Part shown: positions 1 to 8,267 of the stretch, one piece after another
Numbering within the stretch: the stretch's first letter is position 1
Layout of the letters: each line of letters begins with the position of its first letter
DNA from: Cellulomonas composti
Lineage (GTDB): Bacteria; Actinomycetota; Actinomycetes; Actinomycetales; Cellulomonadaceae
NCBI RefSeq assembly: GCF_007990245.1
Contig: NZ_BJWG01000001.1
Span: 310,001-374,000 of the forward strand
Reading direction: 5' to 3'
DNA length: 64,000 nucleotides
Made by a program: the position numbers and the translations under genes
The notes under the pieces: generated by a model
Databases searched by the model: none
The model's input: the letters and a program-made list of their open reading frames with translations, nothing else
Told to the model about the DNA's origin: nothing

Positions 1-2629
1 GCTCCCCCGCCGCGGCCATCTGCTCGCGCACGAGCGCCTCGACCTCGTCGCGCTCGCCGGCGGCGACCTCGAGCACCAGCTCGTCGTGCACCTGCAGGAG
101 CATGCGCGAGCCGAGCCCGCGCGTCGCGAGCTGGGCGTCGACGCCCAGCATCGCGAGCTTGATGAGGTCGGCCGCACTGCCCTGGATCGGCGCGTTGAGC
201 GCCATCCGCTCGGCGGCCTCGCGCCGCTGGCGGTTGTCGCTCGTCAGGTCGGGCAGGTAGCGGCGGCGGTCGAGCACGGTCGCGGTGTAGCCGGTCACGC
301 GCGCCTCGTCGACGACGCCCGTCAGGTAGTCGCGGACGCCGCCGAACCGGGAGAAGTAGTCCGACATCAGCGCCGACGCCTCGGACACCTCGATCCCGAG
401 CTGCTGCGAGAGTCCGTACGCCGACAGACCGTACGCCAGGCCGTAGGACATCGCCTTGATCTTGGAGCGCTGCGCCGCGCTCACCTCGTCGGTCGGGACC
501 CCGAACACGCGCGAGCCGACGTACGAGTGCAGGTCCTCGCCCGAGCGGAACGCGTCGATCAGCGCCGCGTCACCCGACAGGTGCGCCATGATCCGCATCT
601 CGATCTGCGAGTAGTCGGCGGTGAGCAGCGTCTCGTACCCGTCCCCGACCACGAACGCGCGCCGGATCTGCCGGCCCGCCTCGGTGCGGATCGGGATGTT
701 CTGCAGGTTCGGGTCCGCCGACGAGAGCCGGCCCGTCGCGGCGATGGTCTGCTGGAACGTCGTGTGGATCCGGCCCGCCGGAGCGACCGACCGCTGCAGA
801 CCCTCGACCGTCTGCCGCAGGCGGATCGCGTCCCGATGCGCGAGCAGGTGCTCGAGGAACGGGTGCTGGGTGCGCGCGAACAGGTCCGTCAGCGCGGCTG
901 CGTCCGTCGTGTAGCCGGTCTTGATCTTCTTGGTGTGCGGCATGCCGAGCTGGTCGAAGAGCACCTCCTGGAGCTGCTTCGGCGAGCCCAGGTTCACCTC
1001 GCGCCCGATCACCGCGTACGCCTCGGCCGCAGCGGCCGACACCTGAGCGTCGAACTCGCGCTCGAGCTGCGTGAGGTAGCCGCGGTCGACCGCGATGCCG
1101 GCGGCCTCCATGCGCACGAGCACGGCCTGCAGCGGCTGCTCGACCTCGAGCAGCAGCCGTGAGCCGCCGCGGTCCGCGACCTCCGCCTCGAGCACGTCCG
1201 CCAGGTCCAGGACGGCCGCGGCGCGCACGGCCGCTCGGCGTTGCTCGTCGGTGCCGTCGAGCTCGAGGTCCAGGGCGCCCTGCGCCCCTGCCTGCGCATC
1301 CTCGGAGCCCAGCTCGCGATGCAGGTAGCCGATCGCCAGGTCCGCGAGGTCGTAGGCCCGCCGGTCGGGCTGGCAGAGGTACGCCGCGAGCTCGGTGTCG
1401 ATCGCGACGCCCGCGAGCGGCAGCCCGCGCCCCGCGAGCGCATGCGCCGCGACCTTGGCGCCGTGCACGGCCTTGCGCGCGTCCTCGTCGGCCAGCCACG
1501 CCGCCAACGCCGACTCGTCCGCCGGACCGATCTCCGCGAGGTCGAGCACGACCGCCTGCCCGCCCGACGTCGCGAGCGCGATGCCCCAGGCGTCGCCTCC
1601 CGCCGGTGCGCCGGACCCGCGCACGTCCACGCCGAGCAGCTCGGCCGTGTGCGTCGCAAGCCAGTCGGCGAGGCCGCCCTCGGACAGCGGCACGACGTCG
1701 AGCGCCGCCGCGGCGACCGCGACCGCCGACGCGCCACCCTCGTCGGGCAGCATCGCGAACAACCGGTCGCGCAGGGTGCGGAACTCGAGCTCGTCGAGGA
1801 TCGCGTGCAGCTGCTCGCGGTCCCACGCCCGCACCCCGAGGTCCTCCGGGCCGAGCGGGAGCTCGAGGTCGACGACCAGCGCGTTCAGTCGTCGGTTGAG
1901 CTGGACCTGCGCGAGGTTCTCCCGCAGCGACTCCCCCGCCTTGCCGGGGATCTGCTCCGCGGCCGCCACGACGCCGTCCAGGCCGTCGTACTGCGTGATC
2001 CACTTCGCGGCCGTCTTGGGCCCGACCCCCGGGACACCCGGCAGGTTGTCGGAGGACTCGCCGACGAGCGCCGCGAGGTCCGGGTAGCGCTCGGGCGGCA
2101 CCCCGTACTTCGCCTCGACCGCCTCGGGCGTCATGCGCGCGAGCTCCGAGACGCCCTTGACGGGGTAGAGCACCGTCACGTCGGGGCGGACGAGCTGGAA
2201 CGCGTCCCTGTCGCCTGAGCAGATCAGCACCTGCATGCCCTGGGCCGACGCCCGGCTCGCGAGCGTCGCGAGGATGTCGTCGGCCTCGTACTGCTCCTTG
2301 GTGAGCACCGGGATGTGCAGCGGCTCGAGCACACGCCGGATGACGTCGACCTGCCCCCGGAACGGTTCGGGCGTCGCGTTCCGGGTGCCCTTGTAGGCCT
2401 CGTACTGCTCGGTGCGGAACGTGGTCCGGCCGAGGTCGAACGCGACGGCCACGTGCGTCGGCTCCTCGTCCCGCAGCAGGTTCGCGAGCATCGACGTGAA
2501 CCCGAACACGGCATTCGTCGGCTGGCCCGACGACGTCGCGAACTTGTCCACCGGCAGCGCGAAGAATGCGCGGTACGCCATCGAGTGCCCGTCGATGAGC
2601 AGGAGTCGGGCTGGCTGTGCGTCGCTCAC
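1..2629 (-). CDS. polA: DNA polymerase I (3' end cut by window edge)
   Basis: Family A polymerase for Okazaki fragment maturation and repair. The GTG start at 2629 begins VSDAQPARLLLIDGHSMAYR, the usual opening of the 5' nuclease domain. About 876 residues are present; the C-terminus lies beyond position 1. Polymerase motif A (DYSQIE) starts near residue 672, the O-helix (R721, K725) follows, and motif C (QVHDELV) is near residue 845-851. The O-helix position equivalent to E. coli Phe762 is Tyr729, which in family A enzymes goes with weak discrimination against dideoxynucleotides. The start is only 19 bp from the divergent thioesterase start, so the two promoters must overlap the opposite gene or be very compact. 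Identity is near certain; whether the central 3'-5' exonuclease domain is active was not assessed. Confidence 0.97.
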   Translation of the reverse strand, partial: MSDAQPARLLLIDGHSMAYRAFFALPVDKFATSSGQPTNAVFGFTSMLANLLRDEEPTHVAVAFDLGRTTFRTEQYEAYKGTRNATPEPFRGQVDVIRRVLEPLHIPVLTKEQYEADDILATLASRASAQGMQVLICSGDRDAFQLVRPDVTVLYPVKGVSELARMTPEAVEAKYGVPPERYPDLAALVGESSDNLPGVPGVGPKTAAKWITQYDGLDGVVAAAEQIPGKAGESLRENLAQVQLNRRLNALVVDLELPLGPEDLGVRAWDREQLHAILDELEFRTLRDRLFAMLPDEGGASAVAVAAAALDVVPLSEGGLADWLATHTAELLGVDVRGSGAPAGGDAWGIALATSGGQAVVLDLAEIGPADESALAAWLADEDARKAVHGAKVAAHALAGRGLPLAGVAIDTELAAYLCQPDRRAYDLADLAIGYLHRELGSEDAQAGAQGALDLELDGTDEQRRAAVRAAAVLDLADVLEAEVADRGGSRLLLEVEQPLQAVLVRMEAAGIAVDRGYLTQLEREFDAQVSAAAAEAYAVIGREVNLGSPKQLQEVLFDQLGMPHTKKIKTGYTTDAAALTDLFARTQHPFLEHLLAHRDAIRLRQTVEGLQRSVAPAGRIHTTFQQTIAATGRLSSADPNLQNIPIRTEAGRQIRRAFVVGDGYETLLTADYSQIEMRIMAHLSGDAALIDAFRSGEDLHSYVGSRVFGVPTDEVSAAQRSKIKAMSYGLAYGLSAYGLSQQLGIEVSEASALMSDYFSRFGGVRDYLTGVVDEARVTGYTATVLDRRRYLPDLTSDNRQRREAAERMALNAPIQGSAADLIKLAMLGVDAQLATRGLGSRMLLQVHDELVLEVAAGERDEVEALVREQMAAAGE

Positions 2630-2648
2630 GGGTGCCAACCTATCTGCC

Positions 2649-3146
2649 ATGTCCGACACACCGGCCGACCGGCCTCAGACGCCCGACCCGACCCCCGCCG
2701 CATCCGACGCCGTTGCACCCGGCTCCTCGCCCACCGGGGTCGCAGCGGCTCCCGGTGCGCTCGACCCGCTCGACACACGCGGAACGCTGCTCGAGCGCCT
2801 CGGCATCGAGATCGTCGAGGTCGGCCCGGCGCGCGCCGTCGGAACGATGCCCGTCGCCGGCAACACGCAGCCGTTCGGCCTCCTGCACGGCGGTGCCAGC
2901 GCCGCGCTCGCGGAGACGCTCGGCTCGTACGCCGCGGTCGCGCACGCCGGTCCCGGGCGGCTGGCCGTCGGGATCGAGCTGAACGCGTCGCACCACCGCG
3001 CGGCACGGTCGGGCGTCGTCACCGGCACCGCGACCGCGCTGCACCTCGGGCGCAGCCTCGCGAGCTACGAGATCATCGTCGAGGACGGCGAGGGACGCCG
3101 CGTGTGCACCGCGAGGTTGACCTGCATGCTGGTCGACGCGATCTGA
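2649..3146 (+). CDS. PaaI-type hotdog-fold thioesterase
   Basis: A 165-residue acyl-CoA thioesterase of the PaaI/MenI hotdog class. Residues 1-45 are a disordered Pro/Ala/Asp-rich leader. The hotdog domain follows, with the family signature [13 protein letters not shown] around residues 78-90 (H80, G81, G82 and acidic E89 as the likely catalytic carboxylate). The ATG at 2649 was chosen because upstream frame lies inside the antisense of polA. It could hydrolyse dihydroxynaphthoyl-CoA (menaquinone) or phenylacetate-type CoA esters; the sequence alone does not decide. Its last 82 bp overlap the convergent GNAT gene on the other strand. Confidence 0.85.
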   Translation: MSDTPADRPQTPDPTPAASDAVAPGSSPTGVAAAPGALDPLDTRGTLLERLGIEIVEVGPARAVGTMPVAGNTQPFGLLHGGASAALAETLGSYAAVAHAGPGRLAVGIELNASHHRAARSGVVTGTATALHLGRSLASYEIIVEDGEGRRVCTARLTCMLVDAI

Positions 3147-3817
3147 TCCTCGGGGACACGCCGCGACTCGCGCGCATGACGTCGCCGCGCGATGAGGTCC
3201 TCGAGACCGCGCGGTGCCGGTCGGCGGGCGCCCGGGGTCGAGCTCGCGAGATCGTGCGCGAGCCGCCGCTGCAGCGCGCTCGTCGTCACCACGCGGTGCG
3301 TGGCCGCGGACGTGAACCCGAGCCGCGCGAGGAAGCGCTGCATCCCGCGCGCACCCGGCAGCGGTGAGGAGAACAGCTCGCACGCACCGCGCGCCTCGGC
3401 CTCGTTCGCCGCCAGGCCGAGCAGCACGTGCCCCAGGCCTCGCCGGCGCGCGCTCCCGACGACGTAGAGCGCCTCGATCACGATCGCGCTCGCATCCGTG
3501 AACAGGCTGGGCCCGACGAGGCGCGCGAGCAGGAAACCTGCCGGCTGGTCGTCCACGAACCCGACGAGCACGATGCCGGTGTCTGCGACGAGCGATCCGA
3601 GCTGACGTCGCAGTCGCTCCGCATCGTCGGTGCACACCTGGGAGCCGACCGAGGCCTCCTGGCGCGCCGCGAGGCACAGCTCGACGAGCGCCGCCATGTC
3701 GTCTGGCTGGGCAGCTCGGGCCTGAACTCCGGGTCGCACGGTGAAACCTCCGGCGGACGAGGGGGATCCGGACGAGGTGACGACACCGCTGCCCACGGTG
3801 GCGCCGAGGTCGATCAT
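3065..3817 (-). CDS. GNAT-family N-acetyltransferase
   Basis: A 250-residue protein with one GNAT domain at about residues 30-175. The acetyl-CoA pyrophosphate-binding loop is visible as RRRGLG (124-129), preceded by the beta-4 strand IEALYVVGSA. The first 28 residues are Ser/Gly-rich. The C-terminal tail from about residue 185 is Arg/Pro-rich and its last ~27 codons are antisense to the end of the thioesterase gene, so this tail may be a recent extension. The ATG at 3817 opens the frame; the liv promoter region lies upstream on the other strand. The substrate cannot be inferred. Confidence 0.8.
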   Translation of the reverse strand: MIDLGATVGSGVVTSSGSPSSAGGFTVRPGVQARAAQPDDMAALVELCLAARQEASVGSQVCTDDAERLRRQLGSLVADTGIVLVGFVDDQPAGFLLARLVGPSLFTDASAIVIEALYVVGSARRRGLGHVLLGLAANEAEARGACELFSSPLPGARGMQRFLARLGFTSAATHRVVTTSALQRRLAHDLASSTPGARRPAPRGLEDLIARRRHARESRRVPEDQIASTSMQVNLAVHTRRPSPSSTMIS

Positions 3818-3902
3818 GGCCCAGCGCGGGGGCCCTGCCTAGTCCTGATCATGCGTCCAGTCGGACGACACGCGTCCGGGGACTGTGCGCGGCGAAACGA
3901 TA

Positions 3903-3928
3903 CCGACACAATCACTTCCTAGTGTCGG
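3903..3928. promoter_or_regulatory. 7-bp dyad in the GNAT/livH divergent region
   Basis: Perfect inverted repeat ccgacac (3903-3909) and gtgtcgg (3922-3928) with a 12-nt AT-richer spacer, in the 238-bp gap between divergent genes. It has the geometry of an operator for a dimeric regulator, or it may form a hairpin at the start of the liv transcript. The cognate protein is unknown. Confidence 0.4.
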
Positions 3929-3941
3929 CCCAGCCCCGGAC

Positions 3942-3969
3942 CGTACTGCGCGGTACGACGGCGTACCGC
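3942..3969 (+). promoter_or_regulatory. Mutually exclusive hairpins in the livH leader
   Basis: Two stems share bases 3953-3956. The first pairs cgtac 3942-3946 with gtacg 3953-3957. The second pairs gcggtac 3950-3956 with gtaccgc 3963-3969. They cannot form together, which is the layout of an attenuator or simple RNA switch. They are followed by a C-rich, G-poor stretch (about 3970-4038) resembling a Rho-loading segment, then the ribosome binding site at about 4044-4049. No leader peptide was identified. Confidence 0.3.
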
Positions 3970-4055
3970 AGCACACCGCACGACCACCCGCAGCACCCCC
4001 GCAGCACCCCGCACCACACCCGCACCAGCCCCGCACCATCGGACGGAGGTCCTCG

Positions 4056-5462
4056 GTGAGCGCACCTGGCCACACCGGACGAGCGGCGCCCACGCGCCCG
4101 CTCGTCGCCGGCCTGGCCCTGGCCATCCTCACGCTGCTCGCGATCCTGGCCATGCCAGGGCCGGCACACGCCGCCACGGCGCCGTGCCAGGTCGACGCGA
4201 GCACCGCGTGCATCGGCGGCACCATCAAGACCGCGGCGGGCGAACCCGCTGCCGGTGTGGTGCTGACGATCGAGGGCGAGGGACAGACCGTGCAGGCGAC
4301 GTCGGACGCGGACGGGAGGTGGTCGGCGGCGGTCACCGCGGCGGGCGACTACACGATCACGCTCGACACGACGACGCTGCCCCCGGGCGAGACGCTGCGC
4401 AACCCCGCGGCCAACCCCCGCACGGTGAGCGTCACGCTGAACGCGCAGTTCGGGGCCTTGTTCCCGCTCGGCGAACCCGGCGCGGCAGGTCCGACGACGA
4501 GCCCGACGGACGGTTCGACCTCGGGGTCGACGACCGGACCCGGCACGACGACGCCCGACGACGACTCAGGGTCCGGCATCACCGCCGCACGCGTGTGGCA
4601 GCAGTTCGCGAACGGCCTGATCTTCGGCCTGCTGCTCGCGCTCGCGTCGGTCGGGCTCTCGCTCGTCTACGGCACGACCGGGCTCAGCAGCTTCAGCCAC
4701 GGTGAGCAGGTCACGCTCGGCGCGATCCTCGCCTACGTGTTCGTCCAGCAGCTCGGGCAGCCGCTGTGGCTCGCCACGGTGCTCGCCGTGCTCGTCGGCG
4801 CCGCGAGCGGCTGGGCGCAGGACTGGGGCATCTGGCACAAGCTGCGCAAGCACCACATCGGGCTCACGCAGCAGATGATCGTCACGATCGGCCTGTCCAT
4901 GGTGCTGCAGTACCTGTTCCAGTTCCTCTTCGGCGGAGGCCGCCTCAGGATCGTGACGAGCAACCCCGTCCCGGTGCAGATCGGACCGGTGGTGCTCTCG
5001 CGCGAGAGCATCGTGTCGGCTGTCATCTCGATCGTCGTGCTCGCGTGCGTCTCGGTGTTCCTCATCTACACCCGGACCGGGCGGGCCACCCGCGCCGTCT
5101 CCGACAACCCCGCGCTCGCCTCCGCGTCCGGTATCGGCGTGGAGCGGATCATCCGGGTCGTCTGGACGGGGTCCGCCGGCCTGGCGGCCCTCGGTGGCGT
5201 GTTCATGGGTCTGTACTTCCAGGCCACGTACTGGAACATGGGCGGCACCGTCCTGCTCCTGATGTTCGCCGCGGTCACGCTCGGCGGTCTCGGCACCGCC
5301 TGGGGCGCGCTCGTCGGCTCGATGGTCATCGGCGTGGTCGCCGAGATGTCGAGCCTGGTCATCCCGTCGGACGTCAAGTTCGCCGGGGCGCTGTTCATCC
5401 TGATCCTCGTGCTCCTCGTCCGGCCGCAGGGCATCCTGGGCCGCCGGGACCGGATCGGCTGA
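4056..5462 (+). CDS. livH: Branched-chain amino acid ABC permease LivH with N-terminal exported beta-domain
   Basis: Inner-membrane subunit of a branched-chain amino acid (HAAT-type) importer, 468 residues from the GTG at 4056, which sits 6 nt after a good ggagg. Residues 14-38 form a signal-like hydrophobic segment ending in PAHAA. Residues about 40-135 resemble a carboxypeptidase-regulatory or Cna-B-like beta-sandwich (TIKTAAGEPAAGVVLTIEGE, with a DADGRW turn). Residues about 140-170 are a Ser/Thr/Gly/Pro linker. The LivH permease itself covers about 172-468 with the usual run of membrane helices and the C-terminal VRPQGILGRR. Most LivH proteins are about 290-300 residues, so the first 170 are an addition predicted to face outside. 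First gene of livHMGF. Confidence 0.92.
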   Translation: MSAPGHTGRAAPTRPLVAGLALAILTLLAILAMPGPAHAATAPCQVDASTACIGGTIKTAAGEPAAGVVLTIEGEGQTVQATSDADGRWSAAVTAAGDYTITLDTTTLPPGETLRNPAANPRTVSVTLNAQFGALFPLGEPGAAGPTTSPTDGSTSGSTTGPGTTTPDDDSGSGITAARVWQQFANGLIFGLLLALASVGLSLVYGTTGLSSFSHGEQVTLGAILAYVFVQQLGQPLWLATVLAVLVGAASGWAQDWGIWHKLRKHHIGLTQQMIVTIGLSMVLQYLFQFLFGGGRLRIVTSNPVPVQIGPVVLSRESIVSAVISIVVLACVSVFLIYTRTGRATRAVSDNPALASASGIGVERIIRVVWTGSAGLAALGGVFMGLYFQATYWNMGGTVLLLMFAAVTLGGLGTAWGALVGSMVIGVVAEMSSLVIPSDVKFAGALFILILVLLVRPQGILGRRDRIG

Positions 5463-5472
5463 GGGGGACGAC

Positions 5473-6459
5473 ATGGACTGGATCCGCATCCTCACCAACG
5501 CCGCCGGCGAGATCTTCGCCCCGGCCACGGCCGCGTACGCGCTGGCCGCCATCGGGCTGAACATCCACTTCGGCATGACCGGGCTCCTCAACTTCGGCCA
5601 GGCCGGGTTCGTGCTGCTCGGTGCGTACTCCTACGGGATCTCCGCGATCGCGGGCTGGCCGTTCTGGGCCTCGATCCTCGCGGCCATCGGTTCGGCGCTC
5701 GTGTTCGGCGTCCTGCTCGGCATCCCCACGCTCAAGCTGCGCGGCGACTACCTGTCGATCGTGACGATCGCGGCCGCCGAGATCGTCAGACTCGTCAGTC
5801 GCACGACCTCACTGACGTGGCTCACGGGCGGCAACTCCGGGCTCACGAAGGGCGACGGGTACAAGGACTCCTTCGAGGCGCTGTGCCCGTTCCCCCAGGG
5901 CACCACCGCCATCGGCCCGTGGGAGTACGACAACTGCCTCTCGAGCAGCTGGTGGCTGCGCGTGTGCGCGTGGTCGGCCGTCGCGATCGGCTGCTTCCTC
6001 GTCTGGCTCTGGATGCGCAGCCCGTGGGGTCGCGTGCTCAAGGGCATCCGCGAGGACGAGGACGCCGTTCGGGCCCTCGGCAAGAACGTCTACTCGTACA
6101 AGATGCAGGCGCTCGTCCTCGGCGGCATCGGCGGTGCGATCGCGGGCATCTTCTACACGATGCCGAGCTCGATCCAGGCCGATGCCATGGGCCGCACGAT
6201 GACGTTCAACATCTGGACCGTGCTGCTGCTCGGCGGCGCCGCGACCGTCTTCGGTCCGGTGCTCGGGTCCGTGCTGCTGTGGACCGTGTTCATGCTCGTC
6301 AAGAGCGTGCTGCGGGACATGGACCTCGGGTTCATCACCCCCACGCAGTCCGAGTCCTTCAGCTGGATGCTCGTCGGCATGACCCTCATGCTGCTGGTCA
6401 TCTTCCGACCACAAGGCATCCTGGGCGACAAGAAGGAGCTGGCGATCGATGTCCGCTGA
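5473..6459 (+). CDS. livM: Branched-chain amino acid ABC permease LivM
   Basis: Second membrane subunit, 328 residues, ATG at 5473 preceded by gaggggg. It has the LivM pattern of many hydrophobic helices, the cytoplasmic coupling stretch WGRVLKGIREDEDAVRALGK before residue 205, and the C-terminal signature FRPQGILGDKKEL. It begins 10 bp after livH and overlaps livG by 11 bp, so it is certainly in the same operon. An insertion of about 40 residues with three cysteines, near residue 130-165, lies between membrane segments and probably faces outside. Confidence 0.95.
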   Translation: MDWIRILTNAAGEIFAPATAAYALAAIGLNIHFGMTGLLNFGQAGFVLLGAYSYGISAIAGWPFWASILAAIGSALVFGVLLGIPTLKLRGDYLSIVTIAAAEIVRLVSRTTSLTWLTGGNSGLTKGDGYKDSFEALCPFPQGTTAIGPWEYDNCLSSSWWLRVCAWSAVAIGCFLVWLWMRSPWGRVLKGIREDEDAVRALGKNVYSYKMQALVLGGIGGAIAGIFYTMPSSIQADAMGRTMTFNIWTVLLLGGAATVFGPVLGSVLLWTVFMLVKSVLRDMDLGFITPTQSESFSWMLVGMTLMLLVIFRPQGILGDKKELAIDVR

Positions 6460-7390
6460 GACCTCCCGCCCGCCGGGCGACGCGCGCGCAGCCGTCGCCC
6501 GGGCCCTCGCGGACGTACCGCGCGAGCCGGGTTCGGCCAAGCCCGACCCGATCATCGTGGCCGACAAGGTGAGCCGGACGTTCGGCGGCATCAACGCCGT
6601 CGAGGTGGAGCACCTCGAGGTGCAGCGCGGCGCGATCACGGCCCTCATCGGCCCCAACGGCGCCGGCAAGACGACGCTGTTCAACCTGCTGACCGGCTTC
6701 GACCGGGCGGACACGGGCACGTGGTCGTTCGAGGACAGGTCGGTGTCGGGCAAGTCCGCGGCGTACATGGCCTCGCTCGGCATGGTCCGCACGTTCCAGC
6801 TCACCAAGGCGCTGTCGCGCATGACGGTGATCGACAACATGCGCCTCGGCGCGACCGGCCAGAAGGGCGAGAACGTCTTCACATCGCTCCTGCCCTGGCT
6901 CTGGCGCCGGCAGGAGGAGGAGCTGACCGTACGGGCCGACGAGCTGCTCGCCCGGTTCAAGCTCGACACCAAGCGCCAGGACTTCGCCGGCAGCCTCTCG
7001 GGCGGTCAGCGCAAGCTCCTCGAGATGGCCCGCGCGCTCATGACCCGCCCGACGATGGTGATGCTCGACGAGCCCATGGCGGGCGTGAACCCCGCGCTGA
7101 CCCAGTCGCTTCTCGGGCACATCCAGGGCCTGCGCGACGAGGGGATGACCGTGCTGTTCGTCGAGCACGACATGCACATGGTCCGGCACATCTCCGACTG
7201 GGTCGTCGTGATGTCCGAGGGCCGCATCGTCGCCGAGGGGCCGCCGACGACGATCATGCAGGACCAGGCGGTCGTCGACGCGTACCTCGGCGCGCACCAC
7301 GACACCGACCTCGGGGACGACGCACTCCTCGAGGAGGACGTGGTCGAGCAGTACGAGGCCGAGGCCGAGGCCGAGGAGGCGACGCAGTGA
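6449..7390 (+). CDS. livG: Branched-chain amino acid ABC transporter ATPase LivG
   Basis: Cytoplasmic ATPase, 313 residues. Walker A GPNGAGKTT is at 68-76, the ABC signature LSGGQ near 188, Walker B MVMLDEP just after, and the switch histidine in VEHDMHMV. The first 35 residues form an extra Arg/Ala/Pro-rich leader, and the tail (about 285-313) is strongly acidic (DLGDDALLEEDVVEQYEAEA). The start overlaps livM by 11 bp and the stop overlaps livF by 4 bp (GTGA), indicating translational coupling. Confidence 0.95.
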   Translation: MSAETSRPPGDARAAVARALADVPREPGSAKPDPIIVADKVSRTFGGINAVEVEHLEVQRGAITALIGPNGAGKTTLFNLLTGFDRADTGTWSFEDRSVSGKSAAYMASLGMVRTFQLTKALSRMTVIDNMRLGATGQKGENVFTSLLPWLWRRQEEELTVRADELLARFKLDTKRQDFAGSLSGGQRKLLEMARALMTRPTMVMLDEPMAGVNPALTQSLLGHIQGLRDEGMTVLFVEHDMHMVRHISDWVVVMSEGRIVAEGPPTTIMQDQAVVDAYLGAHHDTDLGDDALLEEDVVEQYEAEAEAEEATQ

Positions 7391-8190
7391 CCACCACGAC
7401 GAACGCGACCGAGACACACCGCGGCGCACCGCAGGGCGAGCCGCTGCTCGCCGCGACCGACATCGTCGCCGGCTACCTACCGGGCGTCGACATCCTCGGC
7501 GGCTGCAACCTCGTGCTGCACCCCGGCGAACTGGTGGGCATCATCGGACCGAACGGCGCCGGCAAGTCGACGCTGCTCAAGGCCCTGTTCGGCCTCGTGC
7601 CCGTGCGCTCCGGCACCGTGACCCTCGGCGGAGAGGACATCACCAACCACCGCGCGGACCGTCTCGTGAAGCGCGGGGTCGGCTTCGTGCCGCAGACCAA
7701 CAACGTGTTCCCCTCGCTGACCATCGAGGAGAACCTGCAGATGGGGATCTTCCAGGACCCCAAGCAGTTCGGGCGCCGGTTCGAGTTCGTCACCGACATC
7801 TTCCCGGCGCTCGCGGAGCGTCGGCGCCAGCGGGCCGGCTCGCTGTCCGGTGGTGAGCGTCAGATGGTCGCGATGGCGCGCGCGCTCATGATGGACCCGT
7901 CCGTGCTGCTGCTCGACGAGCCGTCGGCCGGGCTGTCGCCCGTACGGCAGGACGAGGCCTTCCTGCGCACGCGCAAGATCAACAAGGCGGGCGTCTCGAT
8001 CGTCATCGTCGAGCAGAACGCACGTCGCTGCCTGCAGATCTGCAACCGCGCATACGTGCTCGACCAGGGGCGCAACGCGTACTCCGGGCCGGGCCGTGAG
8101 CTCATGAACGACCCCAAGGTCATCGAGCTCTACCTCGGCACGCTGGCGACCGACGTCGAGGCCGCCGACAAGGCCCATCCCGAGGCCTGA
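7387..8190 (+). CDS. livF: Branched-chain amino acid ABC transporter ATPase LivF
   Basis: Partner ATPase to LivG, 267 residues from the GTG at 7387 that overlaps the livG stop. Walker A GPNGAGKST is at 54-62, followed by the Q-loop FVPQTNNVF, signature LSGGERQM, Walker B VLLLDEPSAG and VEQNARR in place of the switch histidine region, as is normal in LivF. The first ~20 residues are a Thr/Gly-rich leader. It ends the livHMGF operon at a strong hairpin. Confidence 0.95.
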   Translation: MTTTTNATETHRGAPQGEPLLAATDIVAGYLPGVDILGGCNLVLHPGELVGIIGPNGAGKSTLLKALFGLVPVRSGTVTLGGEDITNHRADRLVKRGVGFVPQTNNVFPSLTIEENLQMGIFQDPKQFGRRFEFVTDIFPALAERRRQRAGSLSGGERQMVAMARALMMDPSVLLLDEPSAGLSPVRQDEAFLRTRKINKAGVSIVIVEQNARRCLQICNRAYVLDQGRNAYSGPGRELMNDPKVIELYLGTLATDVEAADKAHPEA

Positions 8191-8203
8191 TCCTCTCGTC
8201 GAC

Positions 8204-8253
8204 ACATACGTCGGCCCCGGTCGGTCACCAGGACCGCCGGGGCCGACGTATGT
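8204..8253. terminator. Bidirectional hairpin between livF and livK
   Basis: Perfect 17-bp inverted repeat: acatacgtcggccccgg (8204-8220) and its complement at 8237-8253. The loop can form a further 5-bp stem (8222-8226 with 8232-8236). It lies 13 bp after the livF stop and 14 bp beyond the livK stop, so it can end both convergent transcripts. There is no U-tract, as is common in actinobacteria. Confidence 0.85.
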
Positions 8254-8267
8254 CGGGTCAGGTCAGG

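Noticed and set aside
3885-4055. Upstream extension of livH from position 3885
   Set aside because: The added 57 residues are His/Pro-rich and gene-unlike; the GTG at 4056 has a good ribosome site followed by a signal-type segment.
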